Positions 60,725-64,000 of a stretch of 64,000 bases of DNA are shown here, in pieces. The position numbers were made by a program, and so were the translations under genes. The notes under the pieces are model-generated. The model saw only the letters and a program-made list of their open reading frames with translations, was not told where the DNA came from and searched no databases. This DNA comes from Gemmatimonas groenlandica (GTDB taxonomy: Bacteria > Gemmatimonadota > Gemmatimonadetes > Gemmatimonadales > Gemmatimonadaceae): assembly GCF_013004105.1 (NCBI RefSeq), contig NZ_CP053085.1, forward strand, positions 4,092,001 through 4,156,000, written 5' to 3'. Within the stretch, counting starts at the first letter, position 1; each line of letters opens with the position of its first letter.

Positions 60725-63678
60725 TCGACACGCTTCGCGAAAGTTTGCAGGCTGCGCTCGGCACCGCCTTCCTTCTCGGGCGTGAACTCGGCGGCGGAGG
60801 CATGAGCCGCGTCTTCATCGCCCGCGATACCACGCTCGAGCGCGAGGTGGTGGTCAAGATGCTGTCACCGGAGCTCGCGCAGGAGCTGTCGGTGGAACGG
60901 TTCGGGCGCGAGATCGCGCTGGCTGCCGCACTGCAGCACGCGAACATCGTTCCCGTGCTGTCGGCCGGGGTGACCAGCGAGGGGCTGCCTTTCTACCTGA
61001 TGCCCTTCGTGGAGGGCGCCTCGCTGCGCGATCGGGTTGGCGGCGGCCGCATGATGCCGATCGCGGAGGTCCTGCTGGTGCTCAACGATGTCGCGCGCGC
61101 GCTGGCCTACGCGCACGGCCGCGGTGTGGTGCACCGCGACATCAAGTCGGACAATGTGATGCTCTCCGGTGGGGCGGCTCTGGTGACCGACTTCGGCATC
61201 GCCAAGGCGATGAGCTCGGCCCGCACGACATCGAGCGACAGCCAGAGCACCAGCCAGCTGACCCGCATGGGCACGTCCCTGGGCAGTCCGGCGTACATGG
61301 CGCCGGAGCAGGGCGCCGGCGACCCCGATACCGATCATCGCGCCGACCTCTACGCGTTCGGTGCGATGGCGTATGAGCTTCTGACCGGATCAACGCCGTT
61401 CGGCGATCGACCGGCACACGCGCAGCTGATTGCCCACCTGTCGGAAGCACCGGTGCCGGTGGCGACGCGGCGCGCTGATGTGCCCGAGCCGCTTGCCCGA
61501 CTCTTGATGCAATGTCTGGAGAAGGATCCGGCCGATCGCCCGCGCCAGGCAGCGGATGTGATCGAGCAGTTGGCCGATGCGGCGTCGGCGTCGCGCACCG
61601 GCACGACGGGGCAGTTCGCGGCAGGCGCGACGGCCGCGAGCCCCGTGACGAGTGCGACCAACGCCGCACCGCGTCGGGGCACGCGCGGATTCGTGATCGG
61701 CGGTGTCGCGCTTGCTGCAGTGGCCGCAGTCGCGTGGTTTGCCACGCGCGGGCCAGCGAAGGCTGCAGGCCCCGATGCCTCGTTGGTGGCGGTGATGCCA
61801 TTTGCCGTGCGCGACGCGTCGCTGAATGTGTGGCGTGAAGGACTCGTGGACATTCTGGCGCGCAGTCTCGATGGCGCCGGCGCACTGCGCTCGGTGTCGC
61901 CCTCAATGAGCATTGCGCAATCCCCCGAGCGCGCTGACGTCACGACGGCCACCGCGCTCGGCACATCCCTTGGCGCCGGCCTGGTGCTCTTCGGCGACAT
62001 CAGCCCCTTGGGCAAGGACTCGGTGCGTTTGCGTGCGGCGCTGGTGAATGTGGCGGACAGCGCGGTACGGCAGGAGGTCGACGTGAGTGGGTCAACGCTG
62101 CGCATCGATGCGCTGGCCGACTCGCTCGCTCTGCGGCTGTTGCGCGCCATGGGGGGCAGCGGGTCGCTGGCCAAGGGCGCGCGCATTTCGTCGATGGGCA
62201 CGTCGTCGCTGGCGGCACTCAAACTGTATCTGCAGGGACAGCAGTTCTATCGACGCGGCGTCGTGGACTCGTCGCAGCTGTCATACGAAGCGGCCGTGGC
62301 GACCGACTCGACGTTCGCGCTGGGCTGGCGCGGTGTGGCGTCGGTCTACATTCGGACAGGGCGCGAAGCCGCGCCGGAAGCGCAGGCGGCGCTCGACCGC
62401 GCCATTCGCCTGTTCCGCGGCGGCAGTCCGCGCGACAGCCTGCTGCTGCACGGTGACGCGCTTCGACTGGCCGTTGTCCGGCGCACACCAGCGGTGAATG
62501 AAGCGATCGCTGACATTCCCGCCGTCACGGCGTTGCTCACGGCCCTTCGCGAGTCCACCGGTCGGTATCCTGGTGACGCCGAGCTGTGGCTCGAGCTAGG
62601 CGATGCCGGTTATCACTTCGGGGAGCTGGCCGGCGTTTCGGATACCGCGATACTCCGTGACTTTGCGCGGGCGATCGAACTCGACTCGATGCTGCTGGTC
62701 CCGTACGTGCACGCCTACGGCATGGCGCTGCGGATGGCCCGCTTTCGCGAGGCAGCCACGTATGCCCGCGGGCTGCAACGTTTGTCGCCACCCACCACGG
62801 CGCCCTACTATTCGCTGCAGGCTAGTCTGCTCGACTCGGCGCCGTCGTTAAGCGCCTTGGCCAAGGCGAAGATCGATTCGCTGCCGTTGGCGTATGTCGC
62901 GAAGAGTCTGCAGGATCTGGGGACGTCGCCGGAGGCGAGCGCCTTGTCGCTGGCCATCACCGCGCACCAATCGGCACGACTGGCGGCGAACCCGACCCTT
63001 CCTGACTCGGCGGCGTTCGCCCAGCGCCTGCTGTTCGCGCAGGCGCAGCGCGGCAAGTCGATCGCGACTCCACAGCTGCTCACCTTCAGCGACCGGGCGC
63101 TGCTGGCGCAGATGGGACAGCTGCCGTCGGCGGATCTCCTGAGTGAGGCGCGGCCACTCCTCGCACGTCAGCCCGCGACGCTGGGATCGATGTTTGCGCT
63201 ATATGCCGGCGCGCGTGACACCGCGTCGATACAGTTGCTGGTGAGTGCCTTCGATAGCGTGGATGCGGCAGCACGGGCACGTGGACAGGACCGCATCGCG
63301 CACTACGGCGATGTTGCGCGATCGTATCTGGCACTCGCCCGTGGTGACACGGCGGCCGCGCTGCGCGGCTTCCTCGCCTTGCCGATGGCGATGTGTAGCA
63401 GTGCGCCATGTGCCGCCACGACCACGAGCCGGCTGCTCGTGCAGGCCAAACGTGATGCCGATGCGGCGCGGCTGCTGGATCGCGCGATCCCCACGGCGAT
63501 GTCAGCGCTCAACGCCGCGCCGCTGATGCTGCTACGCGCGGAGATCGCCGAACGGCTGGGGGATCGCGCCAGCGCACAGAAGTGGTACGCGCGCGTGGTG
63601 GCGCAGTGGGGCGGCGGCGATGGGGCCGTGCAGGGCGCGGTCAGTGCCGCGCGTGCTGGTTTGACGCGCGTGCGCTAG
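60721..63678 (+). CDS. Transmembrane Ser/Thr protein kinase with C-terminal TPR-like region
   Basis: The 985-residue protein has a Hanks-type kinase domain (residues ~15-290): glycine loop 'LGGGGMSRVFIARD', Lys46 in 'VVVKML', Glu64 of helix C, catalytic loop His138-Arg-Asp140 ('HRDIKSDN'), and DFG at 157-159 ('TDFGIAKAM'). 'TSLGSPAYMAPEQ' is the activation-loop end. One membrane span lies at ~320-344 ('FVIGGVALAAVAAVAWFATR'). The periplasmic C-terminus (~345-985) has a TolB-N-like domain ('SLVAVMPFAVRDASLNVWRE' then 'GLVDILARSL') and alpha-helical repeats. This architecture is typical of Gemmatimonas kinases. The NmrA-like gene is coupled upstream. The activation ligand and substrates are unknown. 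Confidence 0.93.
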   Translation: MIDTLRESLQAALGTAFLLGRELGGGGMSRVFIARDTTLEREVVVKMLSPELAQELSVERFGREIALAAALQHANIVPVLSAGVTSEGLPFYLMPFVEGASLRDRVGGGRMMPIAEVLLVLNDVARALAYAHGRGVVHRDIKSDNVMLSGGAALVTDFGIAKAMSSARTTSSDSQSTSQLTRMGTSLGSPAYMAPEQGAGDPDTDHRADLYAFGAMAYELLTGSTPFGDRPAHAQLIAHLSEAPVPVATRRADVPEPLARLLMQCLEKDPADRPRQAADVIEQLADAASASRTGTTGQFAAGATAASPVTSATNAAPRRGTRGFVIGGVALAAVAAVAWFATRGPAKAAGPDASLVAVMPFAVRDASLNVWREGLVDILARSLDGAGALRSVSPSMSIAQSPERADVTTATALGTSLGAGLVLFGDISPLGKDSVRLRAALVNVADSAVRQEVDVSGSTLRIDALADSLALRLLRAMGGSGSLAKGARISSMGTSSLAALKLYLQGQQFYRRGVVDSSQLSYEAAVATDSTFALGWRGVASVYIRTGREAAPEAQAALDRAIRLFRGGSPRDSLLLHGDALRLAVVRRTPAVNEAIADIPAVTALLTALRESTGRYPGDAELWLELGDAGYHFGELAGVSDTAILRDFARAIELDSMLLVPYVHAYGMALRMARFREAATYARGLQRLSPPTTAPYYSLQASLLDSAPSLSALAKAKIDSLPLAYVAKSLQDLGTSPEASALSLAITAHQSARLAANPTLPDSAAFAQRLLFAQAQRGKSIATPQLLTFSDRALLAQMGQLPSADLLSEARPLLARQPATLGSMFALYAGARDTASIQLLVSAFDSVDAAARARGQDRIAHYGDVARSYLALARGDTAAALRGFLALPMAMCSSAPCAATTTSRLLVQAKRDADAARLLDRAIPTAMSALNAAPLMLLRAEIAERLGDRASAQKWYARVVAQWGGGDGAVQGAVSAARAGLTRVR

Positions 63679-63696
63679 CTTGGACGAATCACTCTT

Positions 63697-64000
63697 GGGG
63701 GAATACCAATGATTCAGACCGTTGCATTTATGCTGGCCGTCGCGGGCATCCCGGTAAACGGTGCGGAGCGGCCGTGTCGCGGTTGGACCATGATCTACGC
63801 GGACACGACGGTCGACGCGAAGAGCAGCATTCTGACGCATACGAGCAAGTCCGGACCCGCCTTTCCGCAGGAGCTTCACAAGTTCAGCCCCGGCAAGGTG
63901 ACGGCGACATTCGTCGTGGATACCACGGGCCGCGTGATGCCAGCCAGCGCCGAGATCCTGTCGGAGTCCCATGTGGAGTTCGGTAAGTCCGTGTGCGAAT
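63697..64000 (+). CDS. Secreted TonB-C-like domain protein, partial at window end
   Basis: The ATG at 63709 ('MIQTVAFMLAVAGIPVNGAE') has GGGGGA at 63697-63702 six nt upstream; the listed start includes this ribosome-binding site. The open frame runs to the right edge with 97 residues visible. After the signal peptide it carries 'KFSPGKVTATFVVDTTGRVM' with 'PASAEILSESHVEFGKSVCE', the same TonB-C-like pattern as the protein at 44855 ('VVDTNGRVVKGSAMIVSESH'). It is 30 bp after the kinase stop and could belong to its transcription unit. Incomplete. Confidence 0.75.

Overview
The window is about 64 kb of GC-rich, densely packed bacterial chromosome with coding-strand switches every few genes. The gene content fits a Gram-negative, aerobic heterotroph of the Gemmatimonadota type. 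It has a TonB-dependent receptor, several predicted outer-membrane barrels, a heptose epimerase for LPS core, and many exported proteins ending their signal in 'AQ'. It also has large Ser/Thr kinase and BTAD regulators carrying TPR-like repeats. The phylum assignment is inference from gene style, not from a marker gene. No rRNA, tRNA, CRISPR array, phage or intact insertion sequence was recognised.

Layout. 1-8.8 kb: the tail of a molybdenum hydroxylase large subunit, an NhaA antiporter, an exported Rossmann protein, an MBL-fold hydrolase, a lipoprotein, a reductase plus barrel-protein pair divergent from a TetR regulator, and a decayed DinB-family gene. 8.8-19 kb: small exported proteins, a serine hydrolase, a PNPOx-like protein, a multicopper oxidase with its copper motifs in permuted order coupled to a DUF1624-like membrane protein, a DUF4062 protein and an MFS transporter. 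19-27 kb: a TonB-dependent receptor, a LytS/LytTR two-component operon and a MacB-like ABC exporter. 27-31 kb: a TetR/SDR divergon with overlapping promoters, a VapBC module, and a porin/phosphate-binding-like pair. 31-36.5 kb: DUF892, DUF4256, DUF3300, serine hydrolase and DUF4159 genes. 36.5-41.2 kb: a three-gene operon for a 2-oxoacid:ferredoxin oxidoreductase with a GltD-like iron-sulfur flavoprotein. 41.2-46.6 kb: an accessory stretch with an internally deleted DUF4242 gene, 157-bp tandem palindromic repeats, a RES/Xre toxin-antitoxin pair, a TonB-C-like secreted protein, a 190-bp inverted-repeat element and hldD. 46.7-57 kb: paralogous membrane proteins, a winged-helix regulator, uppS, a Tat-exported aminotransferase, an exported amidase, a beta-propeller amidohydrolase and a DUF4173 protein. 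57-64 kb: a lipoprotein, a BTAD/TPR regulator, a DUF4173 pseudogene, a NmrA-like reductase coupled to a transmembrane Ser/Thr kinase, and a second TonB-C-like protein running off the end.

Three themes run across the window. First, three small relics (DinB, DUF4242 and DUF4173 families) keep both ends of a domain but have lost the middle. Second, several genes have a -35/-10 pair with the -10 only 5-9 nt from the start codon and no ribosome-binding site, suggesting leaderless transcripts. Two of these genes, a DUF4173 protein and the first gene of a membrane-protein/winged-helix operon, share a 24-bp promoter-overlapping motif and may form a small regulon. Third, two kinds of intergenic palindromic repeat cluster in the 43-46 kb region beside toxin-antitoxin and paralogous genes.
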